Made by a program: the position numbers and the translations under genes. A stretch of 7,691 nt of DNA from Candidatus Scatomorpha stercoravium (lineage in GTDB: Bacteria; Bacillota; Clostridia; Oscillospirales; Oscillospiraceae), in assembly GCA_018716005.1 (NCBI GenBank), contig DVKN01000219.1:1-7691 (forward strand). The letters run 5' to 3'. Positions 1-4,809 of this stretch are shown here, one piece after another; position 1 is the stretch's first letter; the number at the start of each line of letters is the position of its first letter. Under the pieces are notes generated by a model, which was not told where the DNA came from, made no database searches, and was given only the letters and a program-made list of their open reading frames with translations.

Positions 1-2
1 CC

Positions 3-31
3 TTGCAATTTTGAAAATACCGGGTTATAAT
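3..31 (+). promoter_or_regulatory. sigma-A-type promoter of yajC
   Basis: TTGCAA (3-8) and a consensus TATAAT (26-31) are separated by 17 bp in an AT-rich stretch. Transcription would start near 38, giving a leader of about 30 nt that contains the GGAGG (54-58) ahead of the yajC ATG at 70. The spacing of about 11 nt between that ribosome binding site and the ATG is a little long. Having its own promoter suggests yajC is transcribed independently of whatever lies upstream of the window. Confidence 0.75.
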
Positions 32-69
32 CTACACACCGTATCTTTAGGCTGGAGGTAATCAAGCAA

Positions 70-477
70 ATGTTCTTTAATGTACTCACAAGCGGCGCCG
101 CTAACGGCGGCTTGGGCGGTATGAGCTCCATACTGTTCCTCGTTATCATCTTCGTCGTCTTCTACTTCTTCCTTATCCGTCCCGAAAATAAGCGCAAGAA
201 GCAGCTCAACGAGATGCGCAGCAACATCTCCCTCGGCGACGAGATTGTCACCATCGGCGGCATAATGGGCAAGGTCGTACAGGTGACCGAGGACACCATC
301 ACCTTCGAGACCGGCGAGGACCGCGTCCGCCTTCAGGTGACCAAGTGGGCCATCAGCTCCAACGTCCGCGAAGAGAAGCAGCGCGCCGAGCAGCAGGCCG
401 CCGCCCGCGCCGCCAAGGCCAACCGCAAGAAGGCCAAGACCTCCGGCGAGGAGAACAGCGTCGACGAAGGCAAATAA
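70..477 (+). CDS. yajC: YajC, Sec translocase accessory subunit
   Basis: Single-pass inner-membrane protein that associates with SecDF and SecYEG in Sec-dependent export and insertion. The 135-residue product has a short glycine-rich N-terminus, one strongly hydrophobic helix (about residues 19-36), then the family signature: RPENKRKK right after the membrane segment (37-44) and the cytoplasmic small beta domain with LGDEIVTIGGIMGKVV (55-70). After about residue 100 the chain is a charged Ala/Lys/Glu-rich tail, probably disordered, longer than in the shortest family members. The ATG at 70 is supported by GGAGG at 54-58. Many genomes place secD and secF just downstream; here a small membrane-protein gene follows instead. 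A large inverted repeat begins about 20 nt after the stop and probably ends the transcript. Identity is clear from the hydrophobic segment plus motif. Confidence 0.95.
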   Translation: MFFNVLTSGAANGGLGGMSSILFLVIIFVVFYFFLIRPENKRKKQLNEMRSNISLGDEIVTIGGIMGKVVQVTEDTITFETGEDRVRLQVTKWAISSNVREEKQRAEQQAAARAAKANRKKAKTSGEENSVDEGK

Positions 478-498
478 GCCCCCTCGATTAAACGAATT

Positions 499-550
499 AA
501 AATCCCTCCGACGTAATAGGATGTACAAACATCTGCGTCGGAGGGATTTT
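499..550 (+). terminator. perfect 15-bp inverted repeat: yajC terminator / RBS-masking hairpin
   Basis: The arms 499-513 and 536-550 are exact reverse complements (AAAATCCCTCCGACG and CGTCGGAGGGATTTT). The 22-nt interior holds a second small stem, GATGT (520-524) with ACATC (529-533) and an ACAA loop. A GC-rich stem ending in a T-run reads as an intrinsic terminator for yajC, although the T-run is only four residues. The right arm contains GGAGGG (540-545), the evident ribosome binding site of the ATG at 552, and the left arm supplies the matching anti-sequence CCCTCC (504-509). The structure is visible; its regulatory meaning is inferred. Confidence 0.75.
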
Positions 551-551
551 C

Positions 552-980
552 ATGACTCAGGAAGTAGAGAGGCGCACAAAGCGCAAGCCGCCCGTTAAAT
601 GGTATCTCCTCGGCCCGCTGACGGCGGCCGTGAGCCTGCCCGCGCTCATGTACCTGTGCGCGGTGCTGCTCGCGCGGGAGATCCTGCCCTTCAGCCTTGT
701 AGAGGAGCTCACCATCGCCTGCGTCTTCCTCAGCGGGACGCTCTCAGCCCTCGCCGCCTGCGCCGGCAGGGGAGGGAGGGCGGCGCAGACCGGCCTCGCG
801 ATGGGCGCCGTGCTCGCCGCCGCAATCGTGGTCATAACGCTCGCCGCGCCGGGCGAGGGCCCGCTCAGCGCGCACACGCTCCGCTGCTCCGTCGCGGCGA
901 TAGCCGGCGGCTTTTTCGGCGGAGTGCTCGGCATGAAGAGAAAAAATCCCCGCCGCCGGGCCGGGACACGGAGAAGATAA
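552..980 (+). CDS. TIGR04086-type small membrane protein
   Basis: A 142-residue integral membrane protein with four predicted helices (about 17-41, 50-71, 78-98 and 109-128), a basic cytoplasmic N-terminus (RRTKRK) and a very basic C-terminus (KRKNPRRRAGTRRR), which suggests both ends face the cytoplasm. Size, topology and position just after yajC match the TIGR04086 family of uncharacterised Firmicutes membrane proteins; I assign it by architecture and context, not by a catalytic motif. The helix near 109-128 carries a glycine-rich stretch (AGGFFGGVLG) suited to helix packing. The function is unknown. The start at 552 is supported by GGAGGG at 540-545, six bases away, but that site is base-paired in the hairpin at 499-550. 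In many clostridia the SCIFF peptide gene and its radical SAM maturase follow; neither is present here. Confidence 0.7.
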   Translation: MTQEVERRTKRKPPVKWYLLGPLTAAVSLPALMYLCAVLLAREILPFSLVEELTIACVFLSGTLSALAACAGRGGRAAQTGLAMGAVLAAAIVVITLAAPGEGPLSAHTLRCSVAAIAGGFFGGVLGMKRKNPRRRAGTRRR

Positions 981-998
981 TACAGAGAGTATTATTTT
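974..998 (+). other. AT-rich hairpin over the stop codon of the TIGR04086-type gene
   Basis: ATAATAC (977-983) and GTATTAT (989-995) form a perfect 7-bp stem with loop AGAGA. The stem extends outward by a G-U and two A-U pairs to 974 and 998. The stop codon TAA (978-980) lies in the left arm. The stem is almost all A/T and is followed by CGAGGGG and not by a T-run, so it is at best a weak terminator or a 3' end-stabilising hairpin. Confidence 0.4.
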
Positions 999-1288
999 CG
1001 AGGGGTAGACATAATCGCGAAGTGATTACCTAGATACAGTAGCGGAGCCCCTATACGGCATACTAGATATTGAGTCAAAGGGCAAAATTCATTAATTCGG
1101 CCGTTCGCGTAGTGTACCGAGTTGACATAACAAAGTTAACATAAACCATGGTCATAATTCACAAACTTACGCTTCTTTTGACAAAGGACTTGATTACTGA
1201 TGGATTTTGTATTATATTGTTCCTGCTTGGATTATGTAAATTTCCGCGCAGCGCACCTCCGCCCCTTGGCCGGCGCGGCCTCTGAGGC
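981..1288. other. AT-rich intergenic region without a convincing gene
   Basis: Roughly 300 bases that are clearly richer in A+T than either flank and lack the codon bias of the neighbouring genes. Visible content: the 3' half of a hairpin (974-998); a possible RNA fold at 1001-1052, with AGGGG (1001-1005) pairing to CCCCT (1048-1052) and an inner stem TAATC/GATTA (1012-1016, 1024-1028); a spaced near-repeat GTTGACATAA (1121-1130) and GTTAACATAA (1135-1144), with a further ACATAA at 1009-1014; and a sigma-A-like promoter at 1190-1218. The only plus-strand frame of note is 45 codons at 1148-1285, which has no ribosome binding site and overlaps the promoter. I recognise no tRNA, known riboswitch or insertion-sequence end. 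Confidence 0.6.
1190..1218 (+). promoter_or_regulatory. candidate promoter for the spoIIM-like/xerD transcript
   Basis: TTGATT (1190-1195) and TATATT (1213-1218) are spaced by 17 bp; TATTAT at 1210-1215 overlaps the -10. An upstream TTGACA at 1178-1183 has no -10 at the right distance. Initiation near 1225 would give a leader of about 60 nt before the GTG at 1289. I saw no sigma-E- or sigma-K-like element, so if the SpoIIM-like gene is mother-cell specific as in Bacillus subtilis, this promoter would not explain it. Confidence 0.5.
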
Positions 1289-1888
1289 GTGAGGGGGGCG
1301 CGCGCTCTTCCACGTATAGATATCCCGCGAGGGCTTCTCGCCGGCGGGGACGCGGCAGTGCTCCTCGTGCTCGCGGCCGGCTTCCTCGCCGGCAGCGCGG
1401 CCGGCGCGCTCGCGGGCAGCGCCGCCTTTGACCTCGTCCCGCAGCTGCTCGCCGAAGACGGCAGCGTATACGGCGGCGGGAGCTACGCGGCCCTGCTCCT
1501 GGACTGCTCGGCGGCCCACCTTCTTACTTTGCTTTTCTCCACCTCAGTTTTCGGGGTGCTTCTTATTCCGGCGGCGATGGCCATGCGCGGCTTTACGCTC
1601 GCCTGCAGCGCGGCCTGGCTGGCCGCCGCCTGGCCCGGGGACGGCTGGGCGCTGGCGCTCGCCGTGCTCGCGCTGCCCGCGCTCTTTACTGTGCCGAGCC
1701 TCTTCGTGACGGCGCAGTCGGGGATGGCCTTCTCGCTGCGGCTGCTCGGCGCGTACACGCGGCGCGCGCCGCCCATGCCGAGGCGCAGGGGCGACGGACG
1801 CGCGGCGGCGGTGGCGCTTATGCTGCTCGCCGCGGCCGGGGTGGAGTATTTTATTGTGCCGACGCTCGTGCGGCTCATACTAAAATAA
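1289..1888 (+). CDS. spoIIM: SpoIIM-like (stage II sporulation protein M family) membrane protein
   Basis: A 199-residue, very hydrophobic protein with about five membrane segments (roughly 21-43, 73-98, 101-118, 119-141, 171-197) and a basic loop near 155-171 (YTRRAPP, RRRGDGR). In Bacillus subtilis SpoIIM acts with SpoIID and SpoIIP in the septal peptidoglycan remodelling that drives engulfment of the forespore. The assignment rests on the segment around 86-102 (SVFGVLLIPAAMAMRGFTL), which resembles the family pattern of a G-x-P-containing helix ending in a Lys/Arg-Gly-Phe turn, on length, and on its place directly before xerD. A diverged non-sporulation member of the same family is possible. 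The GTG at 1289 is the earliest possible start, because TGA at 1283-1285 closes the frame; no well-spaced ribosome binding site precedes it, so the N-terminus is uncertain. The xerD start follows 25 nt after the stop, suggesting one transcript. Confidence 0.65.
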   Translation: MRGARALPRIDIPRGLLAGGDAAVLLVLAAGFLAGSAAGALAGSAAFDLVPQLLAEDGSVYGGGSYAALLLDCSAAHLLTLLFSTSVFGVLLIPAAMAMRGFTLACSAAWLAAAWPGDGWALALAVLALPALFTVPSLFVTAQSGMAFSLRLLGAYTRRAPPMPRRRGDGRAAAVALMLLAAAGVEYFIVPTLVRLILK

Positions 1889-1913
1889 GCAAACTAAGAG
1901 GGGGGATGAGCCT

Positions 1914-2804
1914 GTGCTAGACTCGGTAAGCCTCGCGCGCTTTGAGGACTATCTGAGGTACGAACGCAACTCCTCAAAAAACACAATCGCATCATATATG
2001 CGCGATATGCGCCAGCTCGCCGGCTATCTGGAGGACCACGACCTCCCGAACCTCATCGACGCGGGCGAGAAGGACCTCAACGGCTACCTCGACTATCTGC
2101 GCCGCAGCGGCAAGAGCCCCGCGACCATACTCAGGCACGTCGCCACCATGAAGCGCTTCTACGAGTATTTTGCCGGCGCCGGCGACATTGTGCAGAACCC
2201 GGCCGCCACGCTCTCAGCCGAGCGCGCGGAGAAGAAGCTGCCGCAGATTCTCACCAGCAAGGAGGTCGAGCTCCTTCTCGAGCAGCCCGAGTGCAACGAC
2301 GCGAAGGGCTACCGCGACCGCGCCATGCTCGAGCTGCTGTACGCCACCGGGATCCGCGTGAGCGAGCTCATAGGGCTCAACGTCACCGACGTCAACCTGC
2401 CCGTCGGCGTGATACGCTGCCGCAGCCGGGACAGGGAGCGCGTAATCCCGCTCTATCCGAAGGCGGTCAGGGCCCTCAACGAGTACATGGAGTTCATACG
2501 CCCGCAGATGATATCCGACCCCGACGAGCAGTCGCTCTTCGTGAACGTCAGCGGCGAGCGCATGACGCGCCAGGGCTTCTGGAAGATAGTCAAGACCTAT
2601 CAGCACAAGGCGAAGATAGAGAAGGACATCACCCCGCACACCCTGCGGCACTCCTTCGCCGCCCACCTGCTCGAAAACGGCGCCGACCTGCGCTCCATCC
2701 AGGAGATGCTCGGCCACGCAGACCTGTCAAGCACGCAGATTTACGCCCACATCGTAAATAAGCAGCTCAAGGACGTTTATAACAAAGCCCATCCACGGGC
2801 ATGA
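1914..2804 (+). CDS. xerD: XerD-type site-specific tyrosine recombinase
   Basis: Tyrosine recombinase that, with a XerC partner, resolves chromosome dimers at dif before division. Its 296 residues match the family length. The N-terminal SAM-like core-binding domain covers about 1-90 (LARFEDYLRYERNSSKNTI), the catalytic domain about 105-296. Visible catalytic residues are Arg148 (ATGIRVSEL), His242 and Arg245 (PHTLRHSFAAHLLENGADL), His268 (MLGHADLSSTQIY) and the nucleophile Tyr277. The beta-hairpin that normally carries the catalytic lysine (GKGNKER in E. coli XerD) reads CRSRDRERVIPL (169-180), one residue shorter and without lysine. The GTG start at 1914 has a G-rich ribosome binding site (GAGGGGGG, 1898-1905) eight bases upstream; an ATG at 1906 is out of frame and stops after four codons. 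XerD is favoured over XerC because of the SpoIIM-like neighbour, as in Bacillus (spoIIM-fur-xerD). A strong terminator follows. Confidence 0.9.
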   Translation: MLDSVSLARFEDYLRYERNSSKNTIASYMRDMRQLAGYLEDHDLPNLIDAGEKDLNGYLDYLRRSGKSPATILRHVATMKRFYEYFAGAGDIVQNPAATLSAERAEKKLPQILTSKEVELLLEQPECNDAKGYRDRAMLELLYATGIRVSELIGLNVTDVNLPVGVIRCRSRDRERVIPLYPKAVRALNEYMEFIRPQMISDPDEQSLFVNVSGERMTRQGFWKIVKTYQHKAKIEKDITPHTLRHSFAAHLLENGADLRSIQEMLGHADLSSTQIYAHIVNKQLKDVYNKAHPRA

Positions 2805-2811
2805 GAGGGTA

Positions 2812-2846
2812 GCTCCCGGCAGCCAAAACTGCTGGGGGCATTTTTT
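2812..2846 (+). terminator. intrinsic terminator after xerD
   Basis: An 11-bp stem, GCTCCCGGCAG (2812-2822) with CTGCTGGGGGC (2829-2839), includes two G-U pairs and a CCAAAA loop, and is followed by A and six T (2840-2846). This is the best canonical terminator in the window and separates xerD from the HAD gene. Its right arm can instead pair with downstream bases (GGGGGCA 2834-2840 with TGCCCCC 2846-2852), a competing hairpin with the T-run as its loop. Confidence 0.85.
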
Positions 2847-2871
2847 GCCCCCGGGCGGCTGCGCGCGCCTA

Positions 2872-2901
2872 TTGCGCGCCGCGCCGGGTGTGTGTTACAA
2901 T
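2872..2901 (+). promoter_or_regulatory. extended -10 promoter of the HAD hydrolase gene
   Basis: TACAAT (2896-2901) is preceded by TGT, giving the extended -10 form TGTTACAAT. A partial -35, TTGCGC (2872-2877), lies 18 bp upstream. Initiation near 2908 would place AGGAGG (2911-2916) almost at the 5' end, a leader of only about 16 nt. The same 11 bases TGTGTTACAAT recur upstream of ruvC. Confidence 0.6.
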
Positions 2902-2923
2902 AGGCCCGTCAGGAGGCTGGGAC

Positions 2924-3655
2924 ATGGATAAGCCCGAGATGATTTTCTTCGATTACGGCCATACGCTCTGCTACGAGCCGGTGCAGGATTATCCCGCCGG
3001 CTGGGCCGAGGTGATGCGTCACGCCGTCAGGAACCCGCAGGGGGTTACCGCGGCCTCGCTCGCCGAGCTCATGACGGACATATACAGCCGCGTGTGGGGC
3101 TCCATGCGCCCCCATGAGCTCGAGACGGACGGCTTCAAGCTGGACGCCGAGATATACGAGAGCCTCGGCCTCGACTTCGACGTGAGCCTCGAGGAGCTCG
3201 AGTACCTGCGCTGGAGGGCCACGGAGCCCATATACCCCATGGAGGGCGTCGAGGCCTTCCTGGAGCTCTGCGCCGGGCTCGGCATACGCACGGCCGTCAT
3301 CAGCAACCTCTCGTATTCGGGCGCTTCCCTGCGCCGCCGCATCGCCGAGACGCTGCCCTCTAACCGCTTCGAGTTCATCCTCGCGAGCAGCGACGGCGCC
3401 TTCCGCAAGCCCTCGGAGTGGATTTTCCGCCGCGCGCTCTCCCGCGCCGGGACAGACGCGGGGAAGTGCTGGTTCATCGGCGACGACGTCCGCTGCGACA
3501 TCGAGGGCGCGGCCCGCACCGGCATCTGGCCGGTCTGGTACAGGAGCCCGCTCAGGTGCACCTATAAGCCCGCGGCCAAGGCCCCGCCTGAGTGCCCGCA
3601 CACTGTCGCCGCGAGCTGGGACGAGCTCGGCGGGATGCTGCGCGGCTTGATTTAA
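2924..3655 (+). CDS. HAD-superfamily hydrolase (subfamily IA-like)
   Basis: A 243-residue cytosolic protein with the haloacid-dehalogenase core, probably a small-molecule phosphatase of unknown substrate. Motif I is FFDYGHTL with nucleophile Asp10; motif II is AVISNLS (Ser127); motif III is the Lys162 of FRKPSEWIF; motif IV is WFIGDDVRCDIEGA (Asp187, Asp188, Asp192), which binds Mg2+. The segment 16-115 between motifs I and II is a helical cap of the C1 type. In motif I the usual second Asp (DxDxT) is Gly12, a variant also found in the YihX group of phosphatases, so activity is not excluded. I chose ATG 2924 because AGGAGG (2911-2916) sits seven bases upstream; the frame is open back to a GTG at 2888, but that lies upstream of the -10. 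Transcribed alone, between the xerD terminator and the ruvC promoter. Substrate cannot be read from sequence. Confidence 0.85.
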   Translation: MDKPEMIFFDYGHTLCYEPVQDYPAGWAEVMRHAVRNPQGVTAASLAELMTDIYSRVWGSMRPHELETDGFKLDAEIYESLGLDFDVSLEELEYLRWRATEPIYPMEGVEAFLELCAGLGIRTAVISNLSYSGASLRRRIAETLPSNRFEFILASSDGAFRKPSEWIFRRALSRAGTDAGKCWFIGDDVRCDIEGAARTGIWPVWYRSPLRCTYKPAAKAPPECPHTVAASWDELGGMLRGLI

Positions 3656-3675
3656 ATGCGTAAATGTGTTACAAT
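3647..3675 (+). promoter_or_regulatory. promoter of the ruvCAB operon
   Basis: TTGATT (3647-3652), a 17-bp spacer and TACAAT (3670-3675), with TGT before the -10 (TGTTACAAT, extended -10). The -35 hexamer is the last two sense codons (Leu-Ile) of the HAD gene, and the spacer starts with its stop codon. Initiation would fall near 3682, just upstream of the AAGGCGGGG ribosome binding site (3685-3693) of ruvC. No GAAC-N4-GTTC LexA-type box is evident nearby, so SOS control is not apparent. Confidence 0.75.
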
Positions 3676-3700
3676 ATCTGTTTGAAGGCGGGGACTTAGA

Positions 3701-4213
3701 TTGAGAATCCTGGGAATAGACCCCGGCATCGCCACGGTGGGCTTCGGAGTCGTGGACTCCGAGCGGGGCAGGCAGAGCTTCGTGCGCTGCGGCGTCATCA
3801 CGACGCCGGCCAACACGCCGCTCTCCAGCCGCCTCGACCGCATATACGCCGACCTGGGCGAGCTTATACGCACCTTCAGCCCGGACGCCGCCGCGGTTGA
3901 GGAGCTCTTTTTTAACACAAACATCACAACCGGCATCTCCGTGGCCGAGGGCAGGGGAGTGATACTGCTCGCCTGCTTCCACGCGGGGGTGCCGATTTAC
4001 GAGTATACGCCGCTGCAGGTGAAGCAGGCGGTCGTGGGCTACGGGCGCGCCGAGAAGCGCCAGGTCATAGACATGGTGCGGCGCATACTGAACCTGCCTA
4101 GCGCGCCGAAGCCGGACGACGCCGCGGACGCCGTCGCCCTCGCGCTCTGCCACGCCCGCAGTTCGACAAGCATGCTGAGAGGCCAAGGAGGTATGGGATG
4201 TTCTACCATATAG
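3701..4213 (+). CDS. ruvC: RuvC, Holliday junction resolvase
   Basis: Dimeric Mg2+-dependent endonuclease that cuts Holliday junctions symmetrically in concert with RuvAB. The 170-residue product shows the RNase H-like fold signature: Asp7 in ILGIDPG, Glu67 in AAVEELFFN, and Asp140/Asp143 in PDDAADAVALA, which together make the four-carboxylate site; the aromatic FF after Glu68 is in the region used to open the junction. The start is TTG at 3701, giving L/M-RILGIDPG, the expected N-terminus for the family; AAGGCGGGG (3685-3693) lies upstream and no ATG or GTG fits better. The 3' end overlaps ruvA by 16 nt and contains the ruvA ribosome binding site, so the last residues (GGMGCSTI) are probably set by that constraint. 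First gene of the ruvCAB operon. Confidence 0.95.
   Translation: MRILGIDPGIATVGFGVVDSERGRQSFVRCGVITTPANTPLSSRLDRIYADLGELIRTFSPDAAAVEELFFNTNITTGISVAEGRGVILLACFHAGVPIYEYTPLQVKQAVVGYGRAEKRQVIDMVRRILNLPSAPKPDDAADAVALALCHARSSTSMLRGQGGMGCSTI
4185..4192 (+). promoter_or_regulatory. ruvA ribosome binding site inside ruvC
   Basis: AAGGAGGT is a near-perfect anti-16S match five bases before the ATG at 4198. It decides between that ATG and the one at 4193, which is the in-frame Met of RuvC (GGMGC). Because the site lies in the 3' end of ruvC, ruvA translation is likely coupled to ruvC. Confidence 0.8.
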
Positions 4214-4800
4214 CCGGCACCGTCGCCGAGCTCGACAGTTATCTCGCGGTCATAGACTGCTCCGGCGTGGGCTACGCCCTCAACGTGAGCGCCAACACGC
4301 TCTCGCGGCTGCGCCCCGGCGAGCGCGCGAAGCTGTACGTCAGCGAGATTGTGAAGGAGGACGCCTTCGACCTCTACGGCTTCTATACCAAGGCGGAGAA
4401 GCGCTCCTTCGAGCTGCTCATAGGCGTATCCGGCGTCGGCCCCAAGGCCGCGCTGAGCATACTCTCGAGCTCCACGCCGGAGAACCTGGCCATGGCCATC
4501 CTGGCCGGGGACGAGAAGGCGCTCACCGTCGCGCCGGGCATAGGCAAGAAGATAGCCCAGCGCGTCGTCTACGAGCTGCGCGACAAGATGGCGAAGGAGA
4601 CGGGCTCGCTTTCCCTGCCCGTGCAGAGCGCCCCCGGCGCCGCGGGCGCGGGCGGGGACAAGCTCTCCGACGCCGCTGCGGCCCTCGCCGTGCTCGGCTA
4701 CGGCGCCGCGGAGATAAACGCCGCGCTCAAGGGCGTGGATACCGGCGCGCTCACGACCGAGGCCATAGTCAAGGCCGCGCTCAAGAACATGATGAAGTGA
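4198..4800 (+). CDS. ruvA: RuvA, Holliday junction DNA-binding subunit
   Basis: RuvA tetramers clamp the four-way junction and recruit RuvB rings for branch migration. The 200-residue protein has the three expected parts: an N-terminal OB fold (1-63, starting MFYHIAGTV) with the acidic pin residues Glu54 and Asp55 in VKEDAFDLYGF; two helix-hairpin-helix motifs, LIGVSGVGPKAA (74-85) and LTVAPGIGKKIAQRVV (109-124), that grip DNA backbone; then a flexible Ala/Gly/Pro-rich linker (about 138-153) and the C-terminal three-helix domain (about 154-200) that contacts RuvB. Length is typical. It overlaps ruvC by 16 nt and its stop is nine bases from the ruvB start, so the three genes form one tightly packed operon. 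Confidence 0.96.
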   Translation: MFYHIAGTVAELDSYLAVIDCSGVGYALNVSANTLSRLRPGERAKLYVSEIVKEDAFDLYGFYTKAEKRSFELLIGVSGVGPKAALSILSSSTPENLAMAILAGDEKALTVAPGIGKKIAQRVVYELRDKMAKETGSLSLPVQSAPGAAGAGGDKLSDAAAALAVLGYGAAEINAALKGVDTGALTTEAIVKAALKNMMK

Positions 4801-4809
4801 GGTTGAGGC

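Noticed and set aside
1122..1183. TTGACA hexamers at 1122-1127 and 1178-1183 as promoters
   Set aside because: Neither has a good -10 hexamer at 16-18 bp; the TTGATT/TATATT pair at 1190-1218 fits better.
1148..1285. 45-codon plus-strand frame as a small membrane peptide gene
   Set aside because: No ribosome binding site, overlaps the candidate promoter at 1190-1218, and switches abruptly from AT-rich to GC-rich codons, so it is probably fortuitous.
2834..2852. Hairpin GGGGGCA/TGCCCCC as a second terminator
   Set aside because: The T-run is in its loop and not after the stem; the overlapping 2812-2846 hairpin explains termination better.
2909..4186. Long minus-strand open frame of 425 codons
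   Set aside because: It lies antisense to the HAD and ruvC genes, spans their intergenic promoter, and its product is a low-complexity Ala/Gly/Arg/Val-rich shadow typical of high-GC DNA.
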